Shown: positions 55,505-64,000 of the stretch, piece by piece | How the letters are laid out: every line of letters begins with the position of its first letter | Numbering within the stretch: position 1 is the stretch's first letter | Source: Microbacteriaceae bacterium | GTDB taxonomy: Bacteria; Actinomycetota; Actinomycetes; Actinomycetales; Microbacteriaceae | Direction of reading: 5' to 3' | NCBI GenBank assembly: GCA_025465095.1 | Contig: JAODME010000005.1 | Span: forward strand, 62,001-126,000 | Length of the DNA stretch: 64,000 nt | Position numbers and translations under genes: made by a program | Notes under the pieces: generated by a model | Told to the model about the DNA's origin: nothing | Seen by the model: the letters and a program-made list of their open reading frames with translations, nothing else | Database searches by the model: none

Positions 55505-58101
55505 GCACTCAGAGTATCGACGGCCTGATCGTCGACCTCCGTCCGACACAGCGACGCAGCGTCATGCGCGAACTGGTGCGAAGCCCCACCGCGGTGATCG
55601 CACTTGTCTGGAGCGCACTGGTCGTGGTCACGAGTGTTGCCGTCAACACGCTTCCGATCGTTGCATGGGGCTGGGTACCGGACCCGCTGAAACAGAACCT
55701 CGGGGACGCGGGCGCACTGCCATCGGCAGCGCACTGGCTCGGCACGGACACCCTCGGCCGCGATGTGCTCTCCCGCCTTGTGTTTGCCGGAGGTGGCGCA
55801 ATCGCGGGAGTGCTGCTGTGCGTTGCAATCGCCACGATCCTCGGTCTCGCCCTCGGACTCCTCGCCGGGTACTACGGCGGTCTCATCGACGCGATCACCT
55901 CCACGATCAGTGAGATTCTGCAGACCCTGCCAGGCATCATCGTCATGCTGCTCGCCGTCGCCATCTTCGGCACCGACCTCACGGTGGGCATGGCGGCCCT
56001 CGGCATCCTGCTCAGCTCCGGCGTCTTCCGCATCGTCCGCTCCAGCGCGCTGATAGTCTCACGCGAACTTCACGTCGATGCGGCGCGAGTCTCGGGCATC
56101 CGCGACCTGCCTATCCTCGCCCGCCACGTTCTGCCCAACGTCATGCGGCCCACGATCGTGCAGGCCTCGCTCACGGCGACCCTCGCTCTGCTGCTGCAGG
56201 CCGGCCTCAGCTTCCTCGGCCAGGGTCCGCCACCCCCCGCACCGCAATGGGGGTCGATGGTCCGGGAGGCGTCCGATGCGATCTACCGCTTCCCGTGGTT
56301 GATGGTCCCAGCAGGTCTCTCAATCATTCTCACCGCTCTCGCCTTCAACGCAATCGGTGATGCCCTCGTCGACACGACGTCGATCAGACCGCGTGCCTCG
56401 TCGCGCGCTCGTCGGCCGCGCCGTACATTGACCGCTGCGCTGCCCACTCAGGTGCTCGCAGACCCCGGTATCGCACTTGCGGTGGATCGGCTCACCGTGG
56501 CGACCGAGTCCGGCGTGGAGCTTGTGCATGGCGTCACGTTCGAGCTTCGTGACGGACAGACGCTCGGTCTGGTCGGCGAATCGGGTTCGGGAAAAACGCT
56601 CACCGCCCTCGCTGCTCTCGGCCTGCTTCCGGACGGTGTTCGGGTGACGGGCGGGCGCATCCGTATCGGTGATCGGGATGTCACGGATGAGTCTGATGCC
56701 CGGTTCGCACAGTTGCGGGGCACGACGATTGCCTACGTCTCACAGGAGCCCATGGTCGCCCTCGACCCGTCAACCACCGTCGGGTCCCTGCTCGTCGAGC
56801 CGCTCCGTACGCATCGCGGAATCCCGCAGACCGAAGCGCGCCGCGTCGCCCTGGAGCTCCTCTCCCAAGTGGGCATCCCAGATCCGGCGAAAGTCATGCG
56901 CAGGTACCCGTTCCAGTTATCCGGGGGAATGGCTCAGCGTGTCGCGATCGCGATCGCTCTCACCGGTCGTCCCCGCGTGCTCGTCGCTGACGAGCCGACC
57001 ACTGCGCTCGATGTGACGGTCCAGGCGGAGATTCTGGAACTCTTGCGCGGGCTGCAAGCAGAGCTCGGAATGGCGATCCTTCTCGTCACCCACAACTTCG
57101 GTGTTGTCGCCGATATCTGTCACAACGTCGCCGTGATGCGCGAAGGTCTCATCGTCGAGTCCGGCGACGTGCTACGCGTCTTCGCCGAGCCAGCTGACGC
57201 CTACACGCGCACCCTGTTGGATGCTGTCCCGGATGCGTGGCCGCAGGTGGCTGATCGAGTCGTCAACGACGGTCCACCGCTGCTGACCGTCGAGAATCTC
57301 GAGGTGTCGTTCGGGCAGGGCGCGTTCCAGGAACCCTTCCGTGCACTGAAAGGCGTCTCCCTCGACGTGCGCCCGGGCGAGACTGTCGGTCTGGTCGGCG
57401 AGTCCGGCTCGGGGAAGACGACCATCGGTCGGGCGGTGCTCGGTCTTGTTCCCACGTCGGGTGGTCGGGTGACGTTCGACGGTATGGACATCACCCACGC
57501 CTCTGCGAAGCGTAGACGGGCACTGAGCACCGACATTCAGGTCGTATTCCAAGATCCGTACAGTTCCCTTGACCCGCGGCTCACCATCGGACAGATCCTT
57601 GAGGAACCGTTGAAGGCGCACGGTGTCTACCGCGGTTCGGCGGCGCGCGCACGGGTTGCCGGTCTGCTCGACCAAGTGCGCCTACCCACGAATGCGCTGG
57701 AGCGTCGCCCGTCCGAATTCAGCGGCGGACAGCGACAGCGCATCGCCATCGCGCGCGCGCTGGCCATGTCCCCCCGGCTGATCGTATGCGACGAGGCGCT
57801 CTCAGCACTCGATCTCTCCACGCAAGCTCGCGTCGTCGAACTTCTCAGGGAAATCCAGAAGGACACGGGCGTCGCCTACCTGTTCATCGGCCACGACCTC
57901 GCCGTCGTCAAGAACCTCAGTGACCGCGTGGTCGTCCTCCACAGGGGAGAGGTCATGGAATCAGGTGATCCCGAGACGATCGGCACTTCGCCACAGCATC
58001 CCTACACCAAGCGTCTTCTGCTCGCAGCACCGGTCCCCGACCCCGTCGAGCAGGCGAAACGCCGCGAGCTCTGGCTCGCGAGCCGTCCCATTGAAAACTG
58101 A
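55501..58101 (+). CDS. Fused ABC transporter: DppC-type permease plus two ATPase domains
   Basis: An 866-residue single chain combining three normally separate subunits. Residues about 1-290 are a DppC permease ([35 protein letters not shown]). A basic linker of about 20 residues ([15 protein letters not shown]) follows. ATPase 1 has Walker A near 358 (GESGSGKT), LSGGMAQRV near 473 and [10 protein letters not shown] near 494. ATPase 2 has Walker A near 633, FSGGQRQRI near 740 and [10 protein letters not shown] near 760. The frame is uninterrupted, so the fusion is genuine. With the DppB gene before it, this is a full importer in only three genes. Confidence 0.93.
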   Translation: MSTQSIDGLIVDLRPTQRRSVMRELVRSPTAVIALVWSALVVVTSVAVNTLPIVAWGWVPDPLKQNLGDAGALPSAAHWLGTDTLGRDVLSRLVFAGGGAIAGVLLCVAIATILGLALGLLAGYYGGLIDAITSTISEILQTLPGIIVMLLAVAIFGTDLTVGMAALGILLSSGVFRIVRSSALIVSRELHVDAARVSGIRDLPILARHVLPNVMRPTIVQASLTATLALLLQAGLSFLGQGPPPPAPQWGSMVREASDAIYRFPWLMVPAGLSIILTALAFNAIGDALVDTTSIRPRASSRARRPRRTLTAALPTQVLADPGIALAVDRLTVATESGVELVHGVTFELRDGQTLGLVGESGSGKTLTALAALGLLPDGVRVTGGRIRIGDRDVTDESDARFAQLRGTTIAYVSQEPMVALDPSTTVGSLLVEPLRTHRGIPQTEARRVALELLSQVGIPDPAKVMRRYPFQLSGGMAQRVAIAIALTGRPRVLVADEPTTALDVTVQAEILELLRGLQAELGMAILLVTHNFGVVADICHNVAVMREGLIVESGDVLRVFAEPADAYTRTLLDAVPDAWPQVADRVVNDGPPLLTVENLEVSFGQGAFQEPFRALKGVSLDVRPGETVGLVGESGSGKTTIGRAVLGLVPTSGGRVTFDGMDITHASAKRRRALSTDIQVVFQDPYSSLDPRLTIGQILEEPLKAHGVYRGSAARARVAGLLDQVRLPTNALERRPSEFSGGQRQRIAIARALAMSPRLIVCDEALSALDLSTQARVVELLREIQKDTGVAYLFIGHDLAVVKNLSDRVVVLHRGEVMESGDPETIGTSPQHPYTKRLLLAAPVPDPVEQAKRRELWLASRPIEN

Positions 58102-58117
58102 GCCGAAAGGAAACACC

Positions 58118-58963
58118 ATGGCCCTAACTTCTGCAGACCAGCAGACTGTCGCCACCGCCCTCGTCGAGGGACTGATCTCCGGAGACGTCGCCGGGGTGCG
58201 ATCGCTCTACGCCGGACCGGCCGACATCGACGATCCCGCCGCCGGGCGGCAGATCGACGGCGGCTTCGAGAAGCTCGTGCGCGAATGGGCGCCCGCAAGT
58301 CTCACGTCGGTCAAGTCCTGGGACGTCACGCACTCGACCACGGGCGCGAACGGCCGATTCAACGGAACCGAGATCTCCCTCGTGCTCGACAAGAACGGGC
58401 AGGACAAAGACCTCGACCTAGTAGTCGTCAGCGAGTTCAACGAGGGCGGCGGTCTCGTTCGGAACCGCCTCTACTACCGTCTCGCTCGCGTCACGGGCGT
58501 TCAGCACGTGCGCACCCGGATCCTCGGCGAGGAGCCGATCAATCTCGAGCCATTCAACCCGACACTCGTCGAGTATCAGAAGCAGTTGCGTGCCGGAGAT
58601 CCTGATGGGCAGGCGAACACGTTCAGCCCGGATGGCGTCTTCAACGGCCACGGCGAGTCCCAGGACCTCCGCGACGGATTGGGCATGGGCGTCTACCGCG
58701 GACGCGAAGCCATCCGCACCGTCCTGAAGCAGATGTTCGAAGTCGGCGATGAAGAAGCCGGCTTCGACAGCGGGGAGGACGAGCACTCAGGTGCGATCAT
58801 CGAGAAACTGAACTCGTTCACCGACGGGACCACCACTATCTTGGAATTCAACATCATTCACGCCAACCACCCCGTGAACCGCACGTCCGCAGGCATCGCC
58901 GCGTACGAGTTGGGCGATGACGGCCTGATGAAGGAGGCGCGTGTCTACGACGAAGCCTGGTGA
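58118..58963 (+). CDS. NTF2-like (SnoaL-type) protein, two tandem domains
   Basis: A 281-residue cytoplasmic protein made of two NTF2-like alpha+beta cones: about residues 1-130 (ATALVEGLISGDVAGVRSLY) and 150-281 (YQKQLRAGDPDGQANTFSPDGVF, MGVYRGREAIRTVL). The ATG at 58118 has GAAAGGA upstream; the longer open frame is a shadow of the transporter gene. NTF2-like enzymes isomerise, cyclise or hydrolyse small molecules, so it may act on the aglycone; this is inference. It overlaps the TetR gene by 23 bp. Confidence 0.75.
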   Translation: MALTSADQQTVATALVEGLISGDVAGVRSLYAGPADIDDPAAGRQIDGGFEKLVREWAPASLTSVKSWDVTHSTTGANGRFNGTEISLVLDKNGQDKDLDLVVVSEFNEGGGLVRNRLYYRLARVTGVQHVRTRILGEEPINLEPFNPTLVEYQKQLRAGDPDGQANTFSPDGVFNGHGESQDLRDGLGMGVYRGREAIRTVLKQMFEVGDEEAGFDSGEDEHSGAIIEKLNSFTDGTTTILEFNIIHANHPVNRTSAGIAAYELGDDGLMKEARVYDEAW

Positions 58964-59615
58964 TCAGGCAGCAACGCGCGCAGACGGGACGACGCCAAGC
59001 ATCCGTCGTCGTCCCGTCACCACCTCACGCGGACAGATCACCCGCGACCAAATCCTCAAAATCGCGAAAGAGCACTTCGGGCACGGCGGCTTCAGAGGGG
59101 TCTCGACCGCGGCGATCGCGGCTGAGGCGGGGGTCACCGACCCCGGTCTGCTGCACCATTTTCAGTCGAAAGCTGGCCTTCTCATGGCCCTGCTTGAGAG
59201 CAGGTTCGGGCAAGACGACGAGATCTTCGCAATCGACTCGAACGTACGCGGCACAGAACTCCTGGATAAACTCGTAGCTCTGGTTGCGGAGAATGAAAGC
59301 AACCGTGCAGACGTGCGTCTTTTCTCGGTGCTTCTGGCCGAGAGCGTCTCGGACGACCACCCAAGCCACCAATACTTCGCCGAACGGTACCGGCACGCTC
59401 GTGAGTTGCTTATCGGCTACTTGCGAGAAGCCCAAGAGCGCGGCGCGATTAAGGCGTCTATCGATACCACCGGCCTGGCGACCGCGTTGTTGGCGCTGAT
59501 GGATGGCCTGCAATACCAGTGGCTCATCGACGAGACAGTCGATATGTCGGGCAGCTTCCGGGCTATCTCTTCACTCCTGTCGCTCGCCATGGTGGATAAA
59601 CCGCAGGAAAAGTGA
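58941..59615 (+). CDS. TetR family transcriptional regulator
   Basis: A 224-residue repressor. The N-terminal helix-turn-helix is FGHGGFRGVSTAAIAAEAGV followed by DPGLLHHFQSKAGLL; the C-terminal ligand domain is helical. AAGGAGG lies 3 nt before the GTG start. Being the last gene of the glucosidase operon, it is the likely repressor acting at the palindrome at 51477-51502. Confidence 0.9.
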   Translation: MSTTKPGDQAATRADGTTPSIRRRPVTTSRGQITRDQILKIAKEHFGHGGFRGVSTAAIAAEAGVTDPGLLHHFQSKAGLLMALLESRFGQDDEIFAIDSNVRGTELLDKLVALVAENESNRADVRLFSVLLAESVSDDHPSHQYFAERYRHARELLIGYLREAQERGAIKASIDTTGLATALLALMDGLQYQWLIDETVDMSGSFRAISSLLSLAMVDKPQEK

Positions 59616-60009
59616 CCCTCAGACCTGGAGGGTGAGACAGTTGACGGCTGGAACCTCGGCCGTCACGCTGATGCGCGCGCTGCGCCCATCAAGCCGTTCG
59701 GGATCTTGAACCTGTCGTCTAACTTCTGTCGGCGCCGGCCAGCGCCTCCACCGGCTCGTCGATGAACTCGCTCCAGACTCTTTGGCGCGCCGCCGGTGAA
59801 TCACGTCGAGCACGGGTTGGGTTCGCGGAAACCCGAGACCTCCAGTCGGTGAGCGCACGACTCTCCCGCCTGCTTCGGTGAACCCGGCTGGAACCGAAGT
59901 CACAGGAGCGTTCGCGTGGTCGCAGACCGTGGTCGGTGCCTAACGGCCGCACGGCTGATCCGCCTCGGGTGTCCTCCTGCCGATTCCTCCCGGGAGAAGG
60001 AAGAGAATA
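59616..60009. other. Intergenic region without recognisable gene
   Basis: About 394 bp between convergent tetR and osmC-like genes. Frames up to about 95 codons exist but show no domain or ribosome binding site. No terminator hairpin with a T-run was found. Confidence 0.5.
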
Positions 60010-60486
60010 TTAGGCGCGAACGAGGGCGTGGTTTGTCCAGTTCGTCGTGACTTCCACACCGGCGCGAACGAAGAGCTGGGTAAGAGGGCACCTACGAGTG
60101 ACTTCGGCAACAAAGTCATCGAATGCGGCGTCGTCCAACTCCGTTTCGATCTCAGCGGTAAGAGTGACCTTGGAGAAGTTCGAGTTGCCGTCTGCGCCGA
60201 AAACGAGGACCGAGTTGTCGAGTTCCGCTTCAAGGCGGCCGGTGAATTCTCCGAGGACGATGCCCCGCCCAAGGGCAACGATTTTTGAGGTCACCTGGTT
60301 GCAGGACACAAATGCTCCGAGCACGTAGTCGAGGGGACTCGGTGCACTGTCTGTTCCACCGAAGGCGGGATGGCCTTCTGCGCGGATGGAGTGCGAGCTT
60401 CCTTCGATGGAGATCTCCTGGAGAACCCCCTCGCCTTTAGCGTGAAGGTCGAATGTGAGGACGGAACCTTTGGCGTGTAGCGGCAT
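60010..60486 (-). CDS. OsmC family peroxidase-like protein
   Basis: A 158-residue thiol peroxidase fold protein. The two OsmC cysteines are seen in GAFVSCNQVT and RRCPLTQLF. I chose the ATG at 60486, since AAGGAG lies 6 nt before it, inside the longer frame that starts at 60501. It probably reduces organic hydroperoxides. It stands alone between the glucosidase operon and an IclR gene. Confidence 0.9.
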   Translation of the reverse strand: MPLHAKGSVLTFDLHAKGEGVLQEISIEGSSHSIRAEGHPAFGGTDSAPSPLDYVLGAFVSCNQVTSKIVALGRGIVLGEFTGRLEAELDNSVLVFGADGNSNFSKVTLTAEIETELDDAAFDDFVAEVTRRCPLTQLFVRAGVEVTTNWTNHALVRA

Positions 60487-60645
60487 GCTGATCTCCTTCA
60501 AGCGTTATTTCGTCCCGTGAGTCTAAGTTGCTGATCCGAGGAGCAGCCCGACTGTTAAGTTTTGAGACGGCCGACGGAGATTAGTCGCCAGCGGCGCGCT
60601 AGGTCAACTGAATTCGGGGCAGTCCCCATCGCCAGCCCTCGAGCC

Positions 60646-61416
60646 CTACGAATCGGGAGACTTCGCGGTCTCGAAGAACCCCAGTTCGGTGGAGATGGAG
60701 CGTGCTGCTTTTTCCGTCAGATCTATGACTGACGCCCGCCGCACTTGGTCGCTCATGGACTCCAAGGGGGCTACCACGGTGATGCTGGCGCGGACGCGGT
60801 TCGTGAGATCGAAGATCGGCGCGCCTACTGCCCATGCGCGTTCCTCCAATTCATCGTCGCAGATGTCATAGCCCTGCTCCCGAGTTTCGTCGAGCTTGCG
60901 GTAGAGCTCGGAAGGAGTGGTGATTGTTTTCGACGTCCACCGCGTGTACTCGATTCCGTCGAGCACGTGGGTGCGATCAAGATCGGGCAGCCACGCGAGA
61001 ATCGCTCTTGCCCCCGCCGCAGCATGCAGTGGGAGAGTCCCGCCCGGACGAACCAGGAATCGCAGTGGGCGCATTCCCTCGTAAACGGCGATGCATACCG
61101 CCTGATTGCCGACCAGCTCCGAGAGGAAGACCGTTTCCTGCGTCATCCGGTTCAGTTCCGAGGCGTACGAGTGCCCCGCCTGTCTCACGTACGCACCGCT
61201 GGTCTCGGAGACGAGCGTCCTGGCGCTCGGGCCGATCATGTAGCGCTTGCCCGCGGGTGTGCGGATGAGGAAACCCTCATCCTGAAGTACCTGAGCGATC
61301 CGGTAGGTCGTGGAGACGGGGAGACCGATGTGCGTCGCTAGCTCACTCAGAGTGAGACCCGCCTGGCTCATGCCGAGCGTGCGGAGAATCTTCAGCGCTC
61401 GAACGATCGGCTGCAT
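60646..61416 (-). CDS. IclR family transcriptional regulator
   Basis: A 256-residue regulator with the HTH LTLSELATHIGLPVSTTYRI and the IclR effector domain (FLSELVGNQAVCIAVYEG; LPLHAAAGARAIL). It lies downstream of the amidohydrolase gene on the same strand, 64 bp away, and is the likely regulator of that gene and of the divergent ABC importer. Confidence 0.9.
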   Translation of the reverse strand: MQPIVRALKILRTLGMSQAGLTLSELATHIGLPVSTTYRIAQVLQDEGFLIRTPAGKRYMIGPSARTLVSETSGAYVRQAGHSYASELNRMTQETVFLSELVGNQAVCIAVYEGMRPLRFLVRPGGTLPLHAAAGARAILAWLPDLDRTHVLDGIEYTRWTSKTITTPSELYRKLDETREQGYDICDDELEERAWAVGAPIFDLTNRVRASITVVAPLESMSDQVRRASVIDLTEKAARSISTELGFFETAKSPDS

Positions 61417-61480
61417 GTCGGTGCTCCTTTTTCGGGTGGGCTAGGAACGAGGGTCACTAAAGGATGCAGCATGCCGGAGC

Positions 61481-62962
61481 TCACGCGCACTGGCCGTCCG
61501 AAACGGGCGCTCGATCGTGGGCATTTCGACTCACGCGCAACATCGAAATGCGCTGTTCTTCTGCAAGCCTGATCGCGGGCGCGCTTCGGGCTAGCATCCG
61601 TTCTTGCGCTTCCGCGGCGCGAGCTACTATCGACCGTTCGTCCACCAGCGTGGGAACTCCCTGCGTCATCACAACTCGACCCCCCACGATCACCGTCTCG
61701 ACATCGCGCCCTTGTTCGGCAAGGACATACTGCGTAACCGGGTCGGAGGCAGGAAGGTAGGTCGAGGATGTCCCGTCGATGATTGTCAGGTCGGCGGCAC
61801 GGCCGACCTCAATGCGACCAACGCTGCCGGACCAGCCGGCGGCAGCGGCGCTTCCTGCCGTAGCCGCTTCAAGAATTCGGTGGGGAGTGGGCCAGGACTC
61901 GACGACCTCGGCGGCTGAGCGATGAATCACGGTTGCTAGTCGCATGGCGAGCAGCATGTTCTGGTCGTTGCCGCAGTTCGCTCCGTCGGTGCCGATGCCG
62001 CTCCGGATGCCCAACTGGATCCAGCGAGGAAAAGACGCGACTCCGTTGCCCAGGGTGAGGTTGCTCCACGGGTTGTGGACCATGCTCGCTCCGGCATCCG
62101 CGATCAGCCGCAGCTCGTCCTCGCTGCACCAGACTCCGTGCGCTGCTGACAGCCGTTCTGTCAGCAGGCCGTGATCGCCGAGCCGCGACACTAGGCCTCT
62201 CTCGCCCGCCAGCGGGGAGCTGCATTGGGCTCGCGATTCGAGGAGGTGCGTGTGCACTATCGTGTCAAATTCCTCTGCCGCTCGAGCGCTCCACGCGAGC
62301 AGTTCGTCACTGCACCGCTGCGGGCCAGACGGACCGAGGGCGATCTTCACCCTCGAGTCTCGGCCATGCCAGGAGCGCACGAGAGTGTGCTGCAACTCGG
62401 CGAGGGTTGCCAAGTCCGGTGTTTCCCTAGCGTCCAAGCGCTTCAAAAGCATCGGCTCGAATGACGGCACGGGCGTGACCGTGCGGTGGGCGGGCATATC
62501 GGCCACCATCGGGGCTAGCGTGACGCGGATGCCGAGCTCGACGTACGCCTGAAGGGCCCCCTCTATCGACTCGAGTGTGCCGCCGAGGTGGTCGAGTACG
62601 GTGGTGGTGCCCGTGCGGAGAGCCGCGATACCGCCGATCATCGCGCTCACATAGCCTTCCTCGAAGTTGCGTCCAGCGGTGATGGCCGACGAGAAGGGCA
62701 CCCAGGCCTCGAGCGTGAGCCCGTCAAACATGCCGCTGCCGAGATTCCCGTAGGAATGTGTGTGCGCGTTGACGAGCCCGGGAAAGACTAGACGCCCATG
62801 GGCGGTGATCAGATCGTCATCCCCCGTCGGTGCGACACTGCCCGACGCGACGATGTTGCGGATCAACCCGCCCTCGATAATCAGATCCTGGGGGGACAGG
62901 CTCATTTCTCCGGCCGCGCCCGTGACCACTTGTGCACCGACTATGAGGGTCCGACGTGACAT
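61481..62962 (-). CDS. Amidohydrolase, ATZ/TRZ (cytosine/guanine deaminase-like) family
   Basis: A 493-residue zinc or iron hydrolase. NAHTHSYGN gives the first two metal His, HTHLLES the third, HGVWCSEDEL the fourth, and GTDGANCGND the catalytic Asp. Such enzymes deaminate or dechlorinate N-heterocycles. I chose the ATG at 62962 because AAGGAG lies 5 nt upstream; a GTG 6 bp earlier overlaps that site. The divergent ABC ATPase suggests uptake of the substrate. Confidence 0.87.
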   Translation of the reverse strand: MSRRTLIVGAQVVTGAAGEMSLSPQDLIIEGGLIRNIVASGSVAPTGDDDLITAHGRLVFPGLVNAHTHSYGNLGSGMFDGLTLEAWVPFSSAITAGRNFEEGYVSAMIGGIAALRTGTTTVLDHLGGTLESIEGALQAYVELGIRVTLAPMVADMPAHRTVTPVPSFEPMLLKRLDARETPDLATLAELQHTLVRSWHGRDSRVKIALGPSGPQRCSDELLAWSARAAEEFDTIVHTHLLESRAQCSSPLAGERGLVSRLGDHGLLTERLSAAHGVWCSEDELRLIADAGASMVHNPWSNLTLGNGVASFPRWIQLGIRSGIGTDGANCGNDQNMLLAMRLATVIHRSAAEVVESWPTPHRILEAATAGSAAAAGWSGSVGRIEVGRAADLTIIDGTSSTYLPASDPVTQYVLAEQGRDVETVIVGGRVVMTQGVPTLVDERSIVARAAEAQERMLARSAPAIRLAEEQRISMLRVSRNAHDRAPVSDGQCA

Positions 62963-63257
62963 CCGCACTCCTTCGACGCTCGCCAGTATGTCCGATTATT
63001 TCATGTCACGGAAACCGATTCGCTGAAAGCGAGTGAGACCCGGGCCCGGCTCGCGGGCGGGGTGACGCGATGAACCAGGCCGACAGCCGTTCTACGCTCT
63101 TCCCGCGCTTCGGTGCCTCATTCGCGAACATGATCGGCGCCTTCCGTGGAAACGCAAATGTCATGAGATGGAAACATTACGGTCCTAGCCTTAGTCGAGT
63201 CGCCCGCATCCTGCGACAGACCGAGATGCAAGCGACAGAGAGAGAAGGGCTTGAGTA
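62963..63257. other. Divergent intergenic region; possible short frame
   Basis: About 295 bp between the amidohydrolase and the ABC ATPase gene; it must hold both promoters. A 62-codon frame (63070-63258) ends one base into the GTG start of the ATPase gene, which could allow coupling, but its codons and composition give no support for a real protein. Confidence 0.4.
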
Positions 63258-64000
63258 GTGAGAGAGAATCTCAGCAAGAAGGCCAGTGCTGCCGGCCAGG
63301 GTGAAAACCCCGATGGAGTCGACGCGGTGGCCATCTCCGCGCGCAACATCGTCAAGACGTACACGATCGGACGTGAGGGCAAGCCCATGCTCGTCCTTGA
63401 TGACGTTTCCCTTGACGTCCGTCGCGGCGAATTCCTCGCAATCATCGGGCCAAGTGGCTCCGGAAAGACGACCCTCCTGCGAATTATCGCCAGCCTCGAG
63501 AGTGCAGACTCCGGTCAGGTCATCGCCCAGGGGCGACCGGTAACGCAGCCGAGCGCCGAACGAGCGATGGTCTTCCAGCACTTCGGGCTCTTTCCGTGGA
63601 AGAACATCATCGACAACGTCAAGTTCCCGCTGAAGATTCGTGGGGTCAAAGACGCTGAGGCGACGGCAATTGCACGAGATCAGCTACGGCGCGTAGGACT
63701 TAAGCCGCAGTTCGAGCAGAGCCATCCCCACCAGCTATCGGGCGGCATGCAGCAGCGGGTCGGCCTCGCACGTGCGCTTGCCACCGACGCGGATGTGCTG
63801 TTGATGGACGAGCCGTTCGGCGCGTTGGACGCTCAGACTCGTGAGGTCCTGCAGGGCGACCTGGCACGAGTGTGCGCGCAGACCTCCAAGACGGTCATCC
63901 TCGTCACTCACGACATCGACGAGGCAGTACTCCTCGCCGACCGCATTCTCGTGCTGACCGCCGGCCCCGGGCGGGTGGGCGAGATTGTCGACGTCGACCT
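63258..64000 (+). CDS. ABC transporter ATP-binding protein, SsuB/TauB/NrtD type, 3' end cut by the window
   Basis: At least 247 residues, open to the window end. Walker A is GPSGSGKTT, the Q-loop lies in VFQHFGLFPWKN, the signature is LSGGMQQRVGLARAL, and Walker B is LLMDEPFGALD. This is the nitrate/sulfonate/taurine/pyrimidine-precursor importer class. The start is GTG at 63258, with GAAGGG upstream. The permease and binding protein should follow beyond the window. Confidence 0.9.
   Translation, partial: MRENLSKKASAAGQGENPDGVDAVAISARNIVKTYTIGREGKPMLVLDDVSLDVRRGEFLAIIGPSGSGKTTLLRIIASLESADSGQVIAQGRPVTQPSAERAMVFQHFGLFPWKNIIDNVKFPLKIRGVKDAEATAIARDQLRRVGLKPQFEQSHPHQLSGGMQQRVGLARALATDADVLLMDEPFGALDAQTREVLQGDLARVCAQTSKTVILVTHDIDEAVLLADRILVLTAGPGRVGEIVDVD

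Noticed and set aside
58941-59615. Identification of the TetR gene as the mycofactocin regulator MftR
   Set aside because: It lies about 49 kb from mftA and closes the glucosidase operon, next to a matching palindrome.

Overview
The window comes from a high-GC actinobacterium, most likely a member of the Microbacteriaceae. This rests on the backbone genes: DUF4032 next to an MsiK-type ATPase, a stand-alone groEL behind CIRCE elements, a WXG100 protein, XPB helicase with its partner, the cspA-DUF3027-DUF2530-serC order, and several start codons placed 6-7 nt behind a TAnnnT box as in leaderless mRNAs. The genus is not decidable from the sequence alone.

Layout. (1) 1-4393 is backbone: the end of rlmB, a DUF4032 protein, an MsiK/UgpC-type sugar ABC ATPase and a DsbA-like membrane-anchored thioredoxin. 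(2) 4326-32864 is an accessory block. It opens with a complete mycofactocin (MFT) locus: mftA-mftB-mftC-mftD-mftE-mftF run leftward from 9596 to 4326 and mftG is divergent at 9741. The 39-residue precursor MftA lies at 9477-9596. Next come an IclR regulator and three SDR dehydrogenases. A leftward operon follows (CoA-transferase A/B, amidohydrolase, SDR), then a long rightward operon: NDMA-type alcohol dehydrogenase, aldehyde dehydrogenase, a second NDMA-type alcohol dehydrogenase, a UGSC-family protein and its partner, SDR, zinc alcohol dehydrogenase, amidohydrolase. A five-gene Dpp/Opp-type ABC importer ends the block. (3) 33149-33226 is tRNA-Thr(TGT), whose 3' end faces that block. (4) 33345-50020 is backbone again: DMT transporter, msrB, ElaA-like acetyltransferase, small conserved proteins, groEL with two CIRCE elements, WXG100, a two-component system, XPB helicase, cold-shock protein, serC, a DtxR/IdeR regulator and an HNH nuclease. 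(5) tRNA-Arg(CCT) at 50021-50092 is followed by a second accessory region: a decayed NERD-domain gene, then a GH1 beta-glucosidase operon with an ABC importer whose second permease is fused to both ATPases, an NTF2-like protein and a TetR regulator. After it come OsmC, IclR, an ATZ/TRZ-type amidohydrolase and the start of a SsuB/TauB-type ABC ATPase cut by the window end.

How the genes fit together. MftA is bound by MftB, cyclised by the radical SAM enzyme MftC, trimmed by MftE, oxidised by MftD and glycosylated by MftF to give the redox cofactor mycofactocin. The two NDMA-type alcohol dehydrogenases and some of the SDRs are the expected users, because in known members the NAD(H) is held tightly and must be regenerated in place. 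MftG is the expected link from reduced mycofactocin to the respiratory chain. The block therefore reads as an import and oxidation pathway for an unknown alcohol-bearing substrate: the ABC importer brings it in, alcohol and aldehyde dehydrogenases oxidise it, and the CoA-transferase and amidohydrolases process the acid. The substrate cannot be read from the sequence. No integrase, transposase, CRISPR array or rRNA was seen.
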